64,000 bases of DNA from Rhizobium oryzicola. GTDB lineage: Bacteria; Pseudomonadota; Alphaproteobacteria; Rhizobiales; Rhizobiaceae. Numbering within the stretch: the stretch's first letter is position 1; each line of letters opens with the position of its first letter. The position numbers and the translations under genes are program-made. Below the pieces are notes generated by a model that was given only the letters and a program-made list of their open reading frames with translations, did no database searches and had not been told where the DNA came from. Shown piece by piece: positions 52,605 to 62,635 of this stretch. The stretch covers positions 639,585 through 703,584 of the forward strand of contig NZ_JAUKWQ010000002.1 in NCBI RefSeq assembly GCF_030504645.1, read 5' to 3'.

Positions 52605-53357
52605 TCAAGCGGTAAGGCCACCATCGGCGACGATGTCGGCACCGGTGATGAATGCGGCTTCAGGGGTGGCGAGATAGGCGACGAGGCTGGCAATCTCGGA
52701 GGCTTGGCCATAGCGACCAATCGCCATGCCCGGACCGACGATCGCTGCGACTGGCCCGTTGGCCGGGTTCATGTCGGTATCCGTCGGTCCCGGATGGACG
52801 GTGTTGACCGTGATCCCTTCGGGGCCCAGGTCGCGTGCGAGACTGCGGTTGAAGCCAGCGACCGCCCCTTTGGTCAACGTGTAGACGGACGCTGTTGGAA
52901 AGGCCGCATAGCGCGTCATAGACGAGCCGATGTGAATGATGCGCCCGCCGACCGTCATGTGTCGGGCTGCTTCCTGAGTGGCAACGAAGACGCCCGTGAC
53001 ATTGACTGCGAGCATCCGCTCGTAGTCTTCGAATTTGAAGTCCTCGATCGGCGCGTTGATGGCGATGCCTGCATTGTTGACGAGAATGTCAATCCGGCCG
53101 AGCGTGTTGACCGTCTGTGCAACGGCGGACCGCACCGCGTCAGGGTTCCCAGCATCCGCCTCAATCGCCAAGGCGCGTCCGCCGTCCGTCACGATTTCAG
53201 AGACGATCGCTTCTGCCCTTTCCCGAGAGGCGCTGTAGGTGAGTGCCACTGCTGCGCCATCGGCTGCCAGGCGTCTCGCAATGGCCGCGCCGATCGAGCG
53301 CGATCCGCCGGTCACGAGTGCGACTTTGCCTGCAAGTGGTTTGGATGTTTGCGCCAT
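52605..53357 (-). CDS. Short-chain dehydrogenase/reductase
   Basis: A 250-aa SDR. The cofactor motif is TGGSRSIGAAIA (about 15-26), with Ser-Arg after the glycines suggesting NADPH. NNAGIAI is next. The catalytic set is Ser (IGSSMTRY), Tyr in VYTLTKG and Lys three residues later. The C-terminus ends ITGADIVADGGLTA as in FabG-type reductases. The ATG at 53357 follows TGGAG. It is the first gene of the leftward set, divergent from the LysR gene at 53468. Confidence 0.92.
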   Translation of the reverse strand: MAQTSKPLAGKVALVTGGSRSIGAAIARRLAADGAAVALTYSASRERAEAIVSEIVTDGGRALAIEADAGNPDAVRSAVAQTVNTLGRIDILVNNAGIAINAPIEDFKFEDYERMLAVNVTGVFVATQEAARHMTVGGRIIHIGSSMTRYAAFPTASVYTLTKGAVAGFNRSLARDLGPEGITVNTVHPGPTDTDMNPANGPVAAIVGPGMAIGRYGQASEIASLVAYLATPEAAFITGADIVADGGLTA

Positions 53358-53467
53358 TGTTTTCACTCCATCTGTTTCGATGGAGGGAATATGGCCGGAT
53401 TATTCTTCTATGATTAGAGAGGGAAGACTTGTATCATCTTCAACGTTTGTTTGAAAAATGGTAGGCG

Positions 53468-54397
53468 ATGGAAACGCTGGCAAACCTCGAATCATTCGCC
53501 CGCACGGCAGAGCATGGCAGCTTTTCAGAGGCTGCTCGCCGCTTGTCGCTGACGCCTGCGGCCGTCAGCCGAAACGTCGCCATGCTGGAGCGAAATCTTG
53601 GTGTCAGGCTCTTCCACCGCTCGACGAGAAGATTGACCCTGACCGAGGCCGGGGAGAGTTTTCAGCGCTCAATTGCCGATCACCTGGACGGTCTCCAGGC
53701 GGCAATTGCCGGGGTATCGACGGACGCCGATCAGCCAAGCGGCGTCCTGAAGGTCAGTCTTCCGCCGACCTTTGGCGTCACCCAGATCCTGCCCTTGTTG
53801 CCCGGCTTTCTCGAGCGTTATCCGAAGGTGCGAGTGGAATGGCATTTTGAGAACCGCCAGGTGGACTTGGTCGCGGAAGGTTATGACGCGGCGATCGGGG
53901 GCGGCTTCGAACTGGCGCCGGGCCTGATCTCGCGGGCGCTGGCACCTGCCCACATCGTTCCTGTCGCATCACCGATTTACTTGGAAAATCACAAGCTGCC
54001 TGTAGATCCATCGGATCTGAAGGCGCTGAACGGCATCGTCATGCGCTCCTTGCGCTCAGGGCGCACGCGCCATTGGACCATGCGCGATATCAATGGTCGG
54101 GAAATGCATGCTCCGCTATCCGAGTCCATTGTTGTGAATGACCCGAATGCGATGCAGGAGGCTGCCCTGCTTGGGCTGGGCGTTGCCATGCTTGCCACGG
54201 CCGACGCCCTGCCGGCGCTGGAGACGGGCAGGCTGGTTCGACTGATCCCGCGCTGGTATTCGGACGCCGGCGCCATCTCCATCTATTATGGATCGCGTTC
54301 CCTCGTTCCGGCCAAGACACGTGTCTTTGTCGACTGGGTTGCATCGGCCTTCAAGGAGAAACGGCTGGCGGAACGCTTCGCCGCAAGCCTGGTGTGA
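53468..54397 (+). CDS. LysR-type regulator
   Basis: A 309-aa protein with N-terminal HTH (LESFARTAEHGSFSEAARRL, then AAVSRNVAMLERNLGVRLF), followed by FHRSTRRLTLTEAG and an effector domain. It belongs to the CrgA/DmlR-like group. There are 110 bp between its start and that of the divergent SDR gene. It very likely controls the SDR, F420-reductase-like and SnoaL-like genes. Confidence 0.93.
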   Translation: METLANLESFARTAEHGSFSEAARRLSLTPAAVSRNVAMLERNLGVRLFHRSTRRLTLTEAGESFQRSIADHLDGLQAAIAGVSTDADQPSGVLKVSLPPTFGVTQILPLLPGFLERYPKVRVEWHFENRQVDLVAEGYDAAIGGGFELAPGLISRALAPAHIVPVASPIYLENHKLPVDPSDLKALNGIVMRSLRSGRTRHWTMRDINGREMHAPLSESIVVNDPNAMQEAALLGLGVAMLATADALPALETGRLVRLIPRWYSDAGAISIYYGSRSLVPAKTRVFVDWVASAFKEKRLAERFAASLV

Positions 54398-54479
54398 TGA
54401 GCAGGCTGGCTCCACGCCCGCCCATCACTTCACAATCACACCGTTTTCTCCCGTATCTGCGCGAGCCTGTGCGTCGCCG

Positions 54480-54721
54480 TGATGGCGACGAGGTGATCTC
54501 AGGATTGCGGCTCGGCGGCCAAGGCCTGGATGGCTGCAGCCTTGCGCTGCCTGCGGCTTTCCGGGGAGGAGGGCATTCTTCTCGTCATCGACGCCAAGAA
54601 CGAACGCGCTGCCCACTGGTACGCCTCGTATGGGGCGGAGCCGCTACAGAGCAAGCCGTTGACGCTTGTCATGCCACTTGCGACGTTCGCGCCCGGCTTG
54701 CGGGCAAAGGGTTTGTTGTGA
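54480..54721 (+). pseudogene. Decayed GNAT acetyltransferase gene
   Basis: The frame from about 54530 to 54721 encodes LVIDAKNERAAHWYASYGAE then PLTLVMPLATF, which closely resembles the C-terminus of TacT-like GNAT acetyltransferases. The expected acetyl-CoA loop appears only in another frame just upstream (LRLGGQGLDG, about 54505-54535), implying a frameshift. No N-terminal half is present. It is a truncated and frameshifted remnant next to an accessory-type gene. Confidence 0.65.
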
Positions 54722-54825
54722 GGAGGGCGGGTGGATGGACAGCGGCGGGTTTTAGATTACGGACTCTTCACGTCCCCAACAGTTCCAAATTTACCGAGAA
54801 TTGTATCACGTTAGATTGGGCGAGA

Positions 54826-55650
54826 CTAAGCGATCGTCTTCAGTACCTTATCGGTGCCATCTATCAAGTCCGTCACCTGCTGTTCAGTAGGCTCTTTCTG
54901 TTTATTATGATCACATATATTTCGTATGTCGCCCAATAGCGTAATGTGCCGCCATTGTGGAACATCAATGACGCCCGCGTCTTTCAACAGCTGATTTAGA
55001 TCGTTGATGCCGGGATTTTTCTTTGCGACCTTCACCTTATGGTCGTTGCAGACTTGAAGTAGATGCTTTTCCAGCACCACGCCTGCGACTGCACCGGCGG
55101 CACGCAGAAATTTATTCTTAAGAAGATGCCTGGCGGATTCAATCTCACTGTCGAACAGATCAGCTTGTACGAGTTGACGTATCTCGAAGAGTGAGCTTTC
55201 AAATCGCTTTTCAGCAGCTTTTAGAATGGCGAACTGCTGTTGAAAATGAGGGATCGCAGCTTTGTGATCTACGATTACTTCATCGAAGGGTGACCGCGTA
55301 ACTCGGAGGCCTTTCAAAGCATCCTGAATCCTGTACGACGCATAAGTAATATCTTTTCGGTTTTTGGGAGCTTCAAAATGTTCTTTGAAATCGGCTAGCC
55401 GATCCGGAAGAACTTGACGGATTAGGGCTAGACACTCTGAATACCATGATTCGTAGGTAACGGTGAATGAGGGTAGCTTTTTCAAGCCAGTCACGATTCG
55501 CTTTCGTTCGCTTTCGGCTGCATCATTATTTAGTGTTTTCGCAAGTTCATCGGCGCCGTGAATTTTTACAAGAAGTGCCAATTCGAGCTTGCCAGCGTCC
55601 TCAAGTAGCTTTTCAAGATCAGCCTTATAACGAGCTATATTGAGCGCCAC
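54826..55650 (-). CDS. Hypothetical accessory protein with a HEPN-like C-terminus
   Basis: A 274-aa protein, mostly helical. The coding sequence is noticeably AT-rich, with AAA, ATT and TTT codons unlike its neighbours, suggesting transfer. The C-terminal segment (about 180-274: LRAAGAVAGVVLEKHLLQVC, then GDIRNICDHNK) contains Arg243-x4-His248, the RX4-6H signature of HEPN ribonuclease domains. The N-terminal half is helical with no known domain. HEPN proteins are often in defence or toxin systems. Whether this one is catalytic is open, and no antitoxin-like partner is adjacent. Confidence 0.7.
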   Translation of the reverse strand: MALNIARYKADLEKLLEDAGKLELALLVKIHGADELAKTLNNDAAESERKRIVTGLKKLPSFTVTYESWYSECLALIRQVLPDRLADFKEHFEAPKNRKDITYASYRIQDALKGLRVTRSPFDEVIVDHKAAIPHFQQQFAILKAAEKRFESSLFEIRQLVQADLFDSEIESARHLLKNKFLRAAGAVAGVVLEKHLLQVCNDHKVKVAKKNPGINDLNQLLKDAGVIDVPQWRHITLLGDIRNICDHNKQKEPTEQQVTDLIDGTDKVLKTIA

Positions 55651-55835
55651 CTTTGCCCTCCCGTAGCACTTCCTTGCTTGTATCTTGATCTAACTGCAGC
55701 GCGTGCACAAGTTATAAGAGCACGCGACGCGCCCATATACGAATTTGCTTCAACTCAAGTTGATGAGCAAACGGCGCGTTCCGTCAACGGCGCGTATCGT
55801 CGACTCGCGGTGATCTTGTCCGTTCCTCCCACCCC

Positions 55836-57485
55836 TCAGCTCTTCTCCCTGATCTGCGTCAGGGTGCGCGTCGGGGTGATCGCCTCCGGCGACAGCATCA
55901 CTTCGATGATGGCTGGCTTACCGCTCGCGCGGGCGCGCTCATAGGCCGGGCCGAAGTCCGCGGTCTTCTCGACGCGTTCGCCATGGCCGCCATAGGCCGC
56001 CGCGAAGGCGACGAAGTCAGGGTTGACGAGATCGGTGGCGCTGACGCGTCCCGGAAACTCCCGCTCCTGATGCATGCGGATCGTGCCATAGGTGCCGTTG
56101 TTGACCAGCACGGTAATGATCGGCAGGTGATAGCGCACGGCGGTGATGAACTCCTGCCCATGCATCATGAAGCAGCCGTCACCCGCGAAGCAGACGACTT
56201 CGCGTTCAGGGAACAGCTGCTTGGCGGCAACCGCTGCCGGCAGGCCATAGCCCATGGAGCCTGAGGTGGGGGCAGCCTGCGTGTTATAGGCCTGAAAGCG
56301 GTGGAAGCGGTGCAGCCAGGTGGCGTAGTTACCCGCGCCATTGGTGAAGATGGCGGTCTTCGGCGTGTTCGCTTCGATCCAGTCCATGATCGGGCCCATC
56401 TGCACATCGCCGGGGCCGGTCTGCGGCGGCGTCGACCAGTGCAGATAGGCATCGTGCATGTCAGCGCTGCGCTCCGCCCAGATGGGAAGCGCCGGCGGCT
56501 CCAGATCCTTGATCGCCGCAACGAATTCCGCAGGAGCCGCCGGGATGGCGAGATCCGGCCGGTAGATGCGGCCAAGCTCTTCCGGGTCCGGGTGGATGTG
56601 GATCAGCTTCTGCCTGGGGTAGGGGATGTCGATCAACGTATAGCCGGACGAGGGCATTTCCGACATGCGGCTGCCGAGCAGGATCAAGAGATCGGACTCC
56701 TTGATCTCCTTGGCCAGCGCCGGATTGATGCCAATGCCGACATCGCCCGCGTAGCAGGTGTGCAGGTGATCAAACAGCATCTGACGGCGGAAGGAGCAGC
56801 CGACCGGCACGCGGAAGCGTTCGGCAAACGAGCGGAAGTCATCAACCGCCTGTTCGTTCCAGCGGGTGCCGCCGAGGATGAACATCGGGCGCTGCGCCTC
56901 GCGCAGCAGTTTTTCGAAGGCCTTGATCTGGCTTGTGCCGGGATGGCTTTCCACGGGCATATAGGGGCGGGCGTCCGGCGCCTCCACCACATCGCGCAGC
57001 ATGTCTTCGGGGAGCGTCAGCACGACCGGGCCGGGGCGGCCCGAGGTGGCGACCGCAAAGGCGCGCGTGACGAATTCCGGAATGCGGCGGGCGTCATCGA
57101 TCTCGCCGACCCATTTGGCGAATTCGGTGAAGGCGCGGCGATATTCCACTTCCTGGAAGGCTTCGCGCTCGCGAGCGTCGCGCTGCACCTGGCCGATGAA
57201 CAGGATCATCGGAATGGAATCCTGCATGGCCACATGCAGGCCGGCGGAAGCATTGGTGGCGCCGGGGCCACGGGTCACCATGCATATGCCGGGCTGGCCG
57301 GTGAGACGACCCCAGCAATCGGCCATCATCGCCGCGCCACCTTCCTGGCGGCAGACCAGCACATCGATGCCGCTTTCATAGAGCGCATCCAGCACCGCCA
57401 GATAGCTTTCTCCCGGCACGCAGGAAACACGGCTGACGCCGTTTGCCTTCAGTGCCTCGACGATGAGCTGTCCGCCGGTCTTCAT
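55836..57485 (-). CDS. TPP-dependent enzyme (acetolactate-synthase / oxalyl-CoA-decarboxylase fold)
   Basis: A 549-aa protein of the ThDP decarboxylase superfamily. The catalytic Glu is Glu48 (CRQEGG), and the TPP/Mg motif GDG...NN spans 435-463. RGPGATNA and the central nucleotide-like domain are present. Its start overlaps the stop of the CoA-transferase gene by 4 bp, so the two are translationally coupled. By analogy with Frc/Oxc, the pair may activate an acid as its CoA ester and then cleave it, but the sequence is not clearly an oxalyl-CoA decarboxylase. Confidence 0.9.
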   Translation of the reverse strand: MKTGGQLIVEALKANGVSRVSCVPGESYLAVLDALYESGIDVLVCRQEGGAAMMADCWGRLTGQPGICMVTRGPGATNASAGLHVAMQDSIPMILFIGQVQRDAREREAFQEVEYRRAFTEFAKWVGEIDDARRIPEFVTRAFAVATSGRPGPVVLTLPEDMLRDVVEAPDARPYMPVESHPGTSQIKAFEKLLREAQRPMFILGGTRWNEQAVDDFRSFAERFRVPVGCSFRRQMLFDHLHTCYAGDVGIGINPALAKEIKESDLLILLGSRMSEMPSSGYTLIDIPYPRQKLIHIHPDPEELGRIYRPDLAIPAAPAEFVAAIKDLEPPALPIWAERSADMHDAYLHWSTPPQTGPGDVQMGPIMDWIEANTPKTAIFTNGAGNYATWLHRFHRFQAYNTQAAPTSGSMGYGLPAAVAAKQLFPEREVVCFAGDGCFMMHGQEFITAVRYHLPIITVLVNNGTYGTIRMHQEREFPGRVSATDLVNPDFVAFAAAYGGHGERVEKTADFGPAYERARASGKPAIIEVMLSPEAITPTRTLTQIREKS

Positions 57486-58687
57486 GATCTCGGTCCTTCC
57501 TGTTGCTTAGCATTCAATTCGGCAATGATATCGTCCGTATGCTCGCCAAGCTTGGGGCTTGGCCTGACATAGCTGAGCGGCGTTGCGGACATGATGATCG
57601 GCGTACGCACACCGGGGATAGAGGTGCCGTCGGCGGCCTCGAGATCGACCCTCAGCTTGCGCGCCTTTATCTGCGGGTCCTCGAACATCTCGGCGATGGA
57701 ATTGATCGGCCCGGCCGGCACGGCATTGTCGCCGCAGGCCTTCAGCAGATCTGCCTTCGGCCATTTGGAGGTCTCGGCAATCACGGCGGCGCGCACATCC
57801 ACCCGGTTGGCGACGCGGGCCTTGTTGGTGGCATAGCGTTCGTCATCCGCCAGCGCCTCAATGCCGAGGATGGCGCAGAGGCGGCGGAACTGGCCGTCAT
57901 TGCCGATGGCCAGAATCAGATGGCCGTCGGCCGTCGGAACGACCTCGTAAGGGCTGATATTGGGATGCGCATTGCCGAGACGGGTCGGCGCCCTGCCGGA
58001 AATGAGATAGTTGAGGTTCTGGTTGGCAAGCACCGCCGACATGACATCGAAGAGCGCCATATCGATATGCTGGCCTTCGCCGGTCTTCAGCACGTGGATC
58101 AGCGCGGCCTGGATGGCGGTGACCGCATAAATGCCGGTGAAGATATCGGCAATCGCCACGCCCGCCTTCATCGGCTCGCCATCGGTCGCACCTGTGATCG
58201 ACATGAAGCCGGACATGCCCTGCACGATGTAATCATAGCCCGCGAGGCTGGCATAGGGACCGTTCTGGCCAAAGCCGGTGATGGAGCAATAGATCAGCTT
58301 CGGGTTGATCGCCTTCAGGCTCTGATAGTCGAGGCCGTATTTGGTCAGCCCATCCAGCTTGAAGTTCTCGATCAGCACATCGGCATCGGCCACCAGCTGG
58401 CGGACGATCTCCTGGCCCTCAGGGGTCTTCAGGTCCACGGCAATCGAGCGCTTGCCGCGGTTGGTGGAATGGTAATAGGCGGCAGACAGGTTTTCGCCAT
58501 CCTGGCCCATCACGAAGGGCGGCCCCCAGGCGCGGGTGTCGTCGCCACCGTCGGGATTTTCCACCTTGATGACATCGGCGCCGAGATCGGCCAGCATCTG
58601 CCCCGCCCAGGGGCCAGCCAGCACGCGGGCCAGTTCGATCACGCGGATGCCGCCCAAGGGGGGCTTTTTGTGGTTCTCTTCTGTCAT
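57482..58687 (-). CDS. Class III (CaiB/BaiF) CoA transferase
   Basis: A 401-aa protein with family features IRVIELARVLAGPWAGQMLA, DLGADVIKVE, the catalytic Asp152 in GYDYIVQGMSG, and GEGQHIDMALFD. It transfers CoA between acyl-CoA and a carboxylic acid. Its 3' end overlaps the TPP-enzyme start. A repeat-like palindromic region lies just upstream of its start at 58.7-58.86 kb. Confidence 0.93.
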   Translation of the reverse strand: MTEENHKKPPLGGIRVIELARVLAGPWAGQMLADLGADVIKVENPDGGDDTRAWGPPFVMGQDGENLSAAYYHSTNRGKRSIAVDLKTPEGQEIVRQLVADADVLIENFKLDGLTKYGLDYQSLKAINPKLIYCSITGFGQNGPYASLAGYDYIVQGMSGFMSITGATDGEPMKAGVAIADIFTGIYAVTAIQAALIHVLKTGEGQHIDMALFDVMSAVLANQNLNYLISGRAPTRLGNAHPNISPYEVVPTADGHLILAIGNDGQFRRLCAILGIEALADDERYATNKARVANRVDVRAAVIAETSKWPKADLLKACGDNAVPAGPINSIAEMFEDPQIKARKLRVDLEAADGTSIPGVRTPIIMSATPLSYVRPSPKLGEHTDDIIAELNAKQQEGPRS

Positions 58688-58711
58688 GTTTCACTCTTTA
58701 CCATGCGGTGG

Positions 58712-58860
58712 CGAGGTTTGAGTTCACGCCCTCACCGGCTTCCGCTTCGCTCAGCGTACTTCTCCCCGTGGGGGAGAGGGGAGTCTCGACGGCTGCGGCG
58801 CTTTCCCTTCCCCCAGTGGGGAGAAGGTGCCCAACGGGCGGATGAGGGGTGGACTTATAT
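58712..58860. repeat. RIME-like rhizobial intergenic mosaic element
   Basis: About 150 bp of nested palindromes. CTTCTCCCC (58759-58767) pairs at long range with GGGGAGAAG (58818-58826), and each arm also folds locally (TCTCCCC-gt-GGGGGAGA; CCTTCCCCCAGTGGGGAGAAGG). The flanks CCCTCACCGG... and GGCGGATGAGGGG complete a structure widely repeated in Rhizobium and Agrobacterium genomes. It occupies the gap between the CoA transferase and the lipase-like gene. Confidence 0.75.
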
Positions 58861-58921
58861 GATCATGGCAATCGTCTTATCTCCACCCGGGGCGCGCAGC
58901 ACTTGATATCTCCTCATGAGG

Positions 58922-59875
58922 TCATTCCGCCGATGGAACATCGTCCGGCCCGTGCAGGCTTTCACGTGCCCATGCGGCAAACTCCTCCATTGCCGCTTCA
59001 CGGCCAAATTCCTTCAGCGTTTCATGCCGCATGTCGGGATAGATCCGCTTGCTGATGCGTGAAAAACCTCGTGAGGCAAGAGTATGGGACAGCCAGGATG
59101 TCGCCTTGGCCTTGTCGGTTGCCGGGTCCTCGCCGCCGCCGACCAGATGGATGGGCAGCGTCTTTCGCACACGGGAAAGAAGGTCGGCGTCTGTGCCGCG
59201 GAAGGTCAGCGCAAAGACGTCCAGCCACAGCGAGATACTGATTGGGAAGCCGCAAAGCGGGTCTGCATTGTACTTTGCCACCTCTGCCCGGTCGCGGCTC
59301 AGCCAGTCCGCATCTGTCTGGTAGTCGGGCATGGAGCGCCCCCAGGTGGTAAAGGTGGCGCGTGGAAGAATGGCGCTAGGCACATCCGAACCCTTCAAGG
59401 CCCTCTCCGTCAACAGCACGCCCTGCGCCACGCGTCCGAGCCAGCCCACGGCGAAATTCGAATTCCAGATAGCGACGCCGTCATAATCCTGGGGGTGGCT
59501 GAGGATGCTATTGAGCGCAATCAACCCGCCCATGGAATGGCCGAAGAGAATGACGGGCAGGCCCGGATGATGGCGCGCGATTTCACCGCGAACTGCCGCC
59601 ACGTCGGCAATCACCTTGTCCACCCCATCCTGCTGAGCGAATCGCCCTCTCACGGCATCCGGAGCCGTTGTCAGGCCGTGGCCACGATGATCATGCGCAA
59701 AGACATGAAAGCCCTTTGCCGCCATGAAGTGCGCAAATTCCGCATAACGTCCGCTGTGCTCGCCAAGACCATGGCAGATCTGCAGCACGCCGATCGCCGG
59801 CCCATCCGCCGGCTGAATGCGCAATGCGAGGTTCGCGCCGGTCGCGCTCGAAAGGTGTTGAATTTCTTCGAACAT
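58922..59875 (-). CDS. Alpha/beta hydrolase, monoacylglycerol-lipase-like
   Basis: A 317-aa protein. HGLGEHSGRYAEFAHFMAAK (35-54) is the hallmark of the monoglyceride lipase/lysophospholipase group. HDHRGHG and the nucleophile elbow GHSMGG (Ser114) follow; the acid and base are in GGGEDPAT and PDMRHE. There is no signal peptide. It probably hydrolyses monoacylglycerols or related esters in the cytoplasm. Confidence 0.9.
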   Translation of the reverse strand: MFEEIQHLSSATGANLALRIQPADGPAIGVLQICHGLGEHSGRYAEFAHFMAAKGFHVFAHDHRGHGLTTAPDAVRGRFAQQDGVDKVIADVAAVRGEIARHHPGLPVILFGHSMGGLIALNSILSHPQDYDGVAIWNSNFAVGWLGRVAQGVLLTERALKGSDVPSAILPRATFTTWGRSMPDYQTDADWLSRDRAEVAKYNADPLCGFPISISLWLDVFALTFRGTDADLLSRVRKTLPIHLVGGGEDPATDKAKATSWLSHTLASRGFSRISKRIYPDMRHETLKEFGREAAMEEFAAWARESLHGPDDVPSAE

Positions 59876-60029
59876 GGCGTCCTCCCTGACGCATTGGAGG
59901 ACACTCTATTTCGCGCGTGGGCGCAACGGGGATGCCGCTCTCTCCACGCATCAAATTGAGATTCAGTTGCTTGTGCGGTGCGATGAAGCCTGCTTAAATA
60001 ATCGCGATACGTGCCTGGGGAGGCTCAAA

Positions 60030-60761
60030 ATGGCTGTGTTCCGCGTTCTCGTTGCGTCTGTGATTCTCGCCGGTAGCGCTTGCCTAAGCCAGGCCGAAGC
60101 GGCCCCGAGGAATGAAACACGCAACCTTCTTGCCATCAGCTGGCAGCCGGCCTTCTGCGAGGGCAAGCCCGATAAGACGGAATGCAAGACGCAGAGCGCC
60201 GATCGCTTTGACGCGTCACATTTTTCTCTCCATGGTCTCTGGTCCATGAAGGCAGACTACTGCAACGTTTCCAATGCGCTGGAAGTGAAAGACAACCGTG
60301 GCGAATGGTCTGAGCTTCCGCCGGTTGAGCTCAGTGCTGAAACGCGTAAAGCGCTCGACAAGGTGATGCCCGGCACCATGTCCCATCTCGATCGCCACGA
60401 GTGGATCAAGCATGGCACCTGCTTCGGCATGGACCAGGAAACCTATTTCAAGACAGTCATCGGCATGATGGAGATGATCAACACCTCTGCCGTTGCCGAA
60501 CTGTTTGCAAGCCGCATCGGCAAGAACGTTCAGGAAGAGGAAATCCGCAAGGCCTTTGTGGACGCCTTCGGGGAAGATGCAGACCGCCGCGTCAAGATGC
60601 AGTGCCGCCGCGATGGCAAGCGTCGCATCATTACGGAAATCACCATTGGCCTCGGTGAGGTAAAGCCTTTTAGCGCCAATATGAAGGACCTGATCAGGGC
60701 AGCAGGCACGACTTCCTTCGGATGCAGCGAAGGCATCGTGGATCCGGTCGGGTTGCAGTAG
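60030..60761 (+). CDS. Secreted ribonuclease T2 family protein
   Basis: A 243-aa protein with a signal peptide (cut about residue 24, SQAEA-AP). The ATG has GGGGAGG upstream. Both catalytic segments are intact: FSLHGLW (His68) and HEWIKHGTC (His123, Glu124, Lys127, His128). Cysteines at Cys43 and Cys52, Cys78 and others fit the disulfides of the fold. It would degrade RNA to cyclic nucleotides in the periplasm or outside the cell, perhaps for phosphate scavenging. It stands alone. Confidence 0.93.
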   Translation: MAVFRVLVASVILAGSACLSQAEAAPRNETRNLLAISWQPAFCEGKPDKTECKTQSADRFDASHFSLHGLWSMKADYCNVSNALEVKDNRGEWSELPPVELSAETRKALDKVMPGTMSHLDRHEWIKHGTCFGMDQETYFKTVIGMMEMINTSAVAELFASRIGKNVQEEEIRKAFVDAFGEDADRRVKMQCRRDGKRRIITEITIGLGEVKPFSANMKDLIRAAGTTSFGCSEGIVDPVGLQ

Positions 60762-60860
60762 CTTTCGTCGCGTAGATCGGCTTTCGACATTGCCCCGCTT
60801 GCCGGTTTCGCCTACATAGCGGCGACCCCTCTATTTTCGGCGCGCGGAGCAATTGACCAC

Positions 60861-62510
<1,650 letters not shown>

Positions 62511-62518
62511 GTCAATTT

Positions 62519-62544
62519 CCCCCGAAATCCTGTGGTTTCGGGGG
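62519..62544 (+). terminator. Terminator after ettA
   Basis: CCCCCGAAA (62519-62527) pairs with TTTCGGGGG (62536-62544), 9 bp past the stop, followed by a partly T-rich stretch. Confidence 0.85.
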
Positions 62545-62635
62545 CAATTTCATTGGGGTCACATCAAAGTTTAGTAATTTTTTATGACCCAGAGTCATGC
62601 TGCGCCGCAAAGTTATCGAGACTGGCGGGCTGAAG

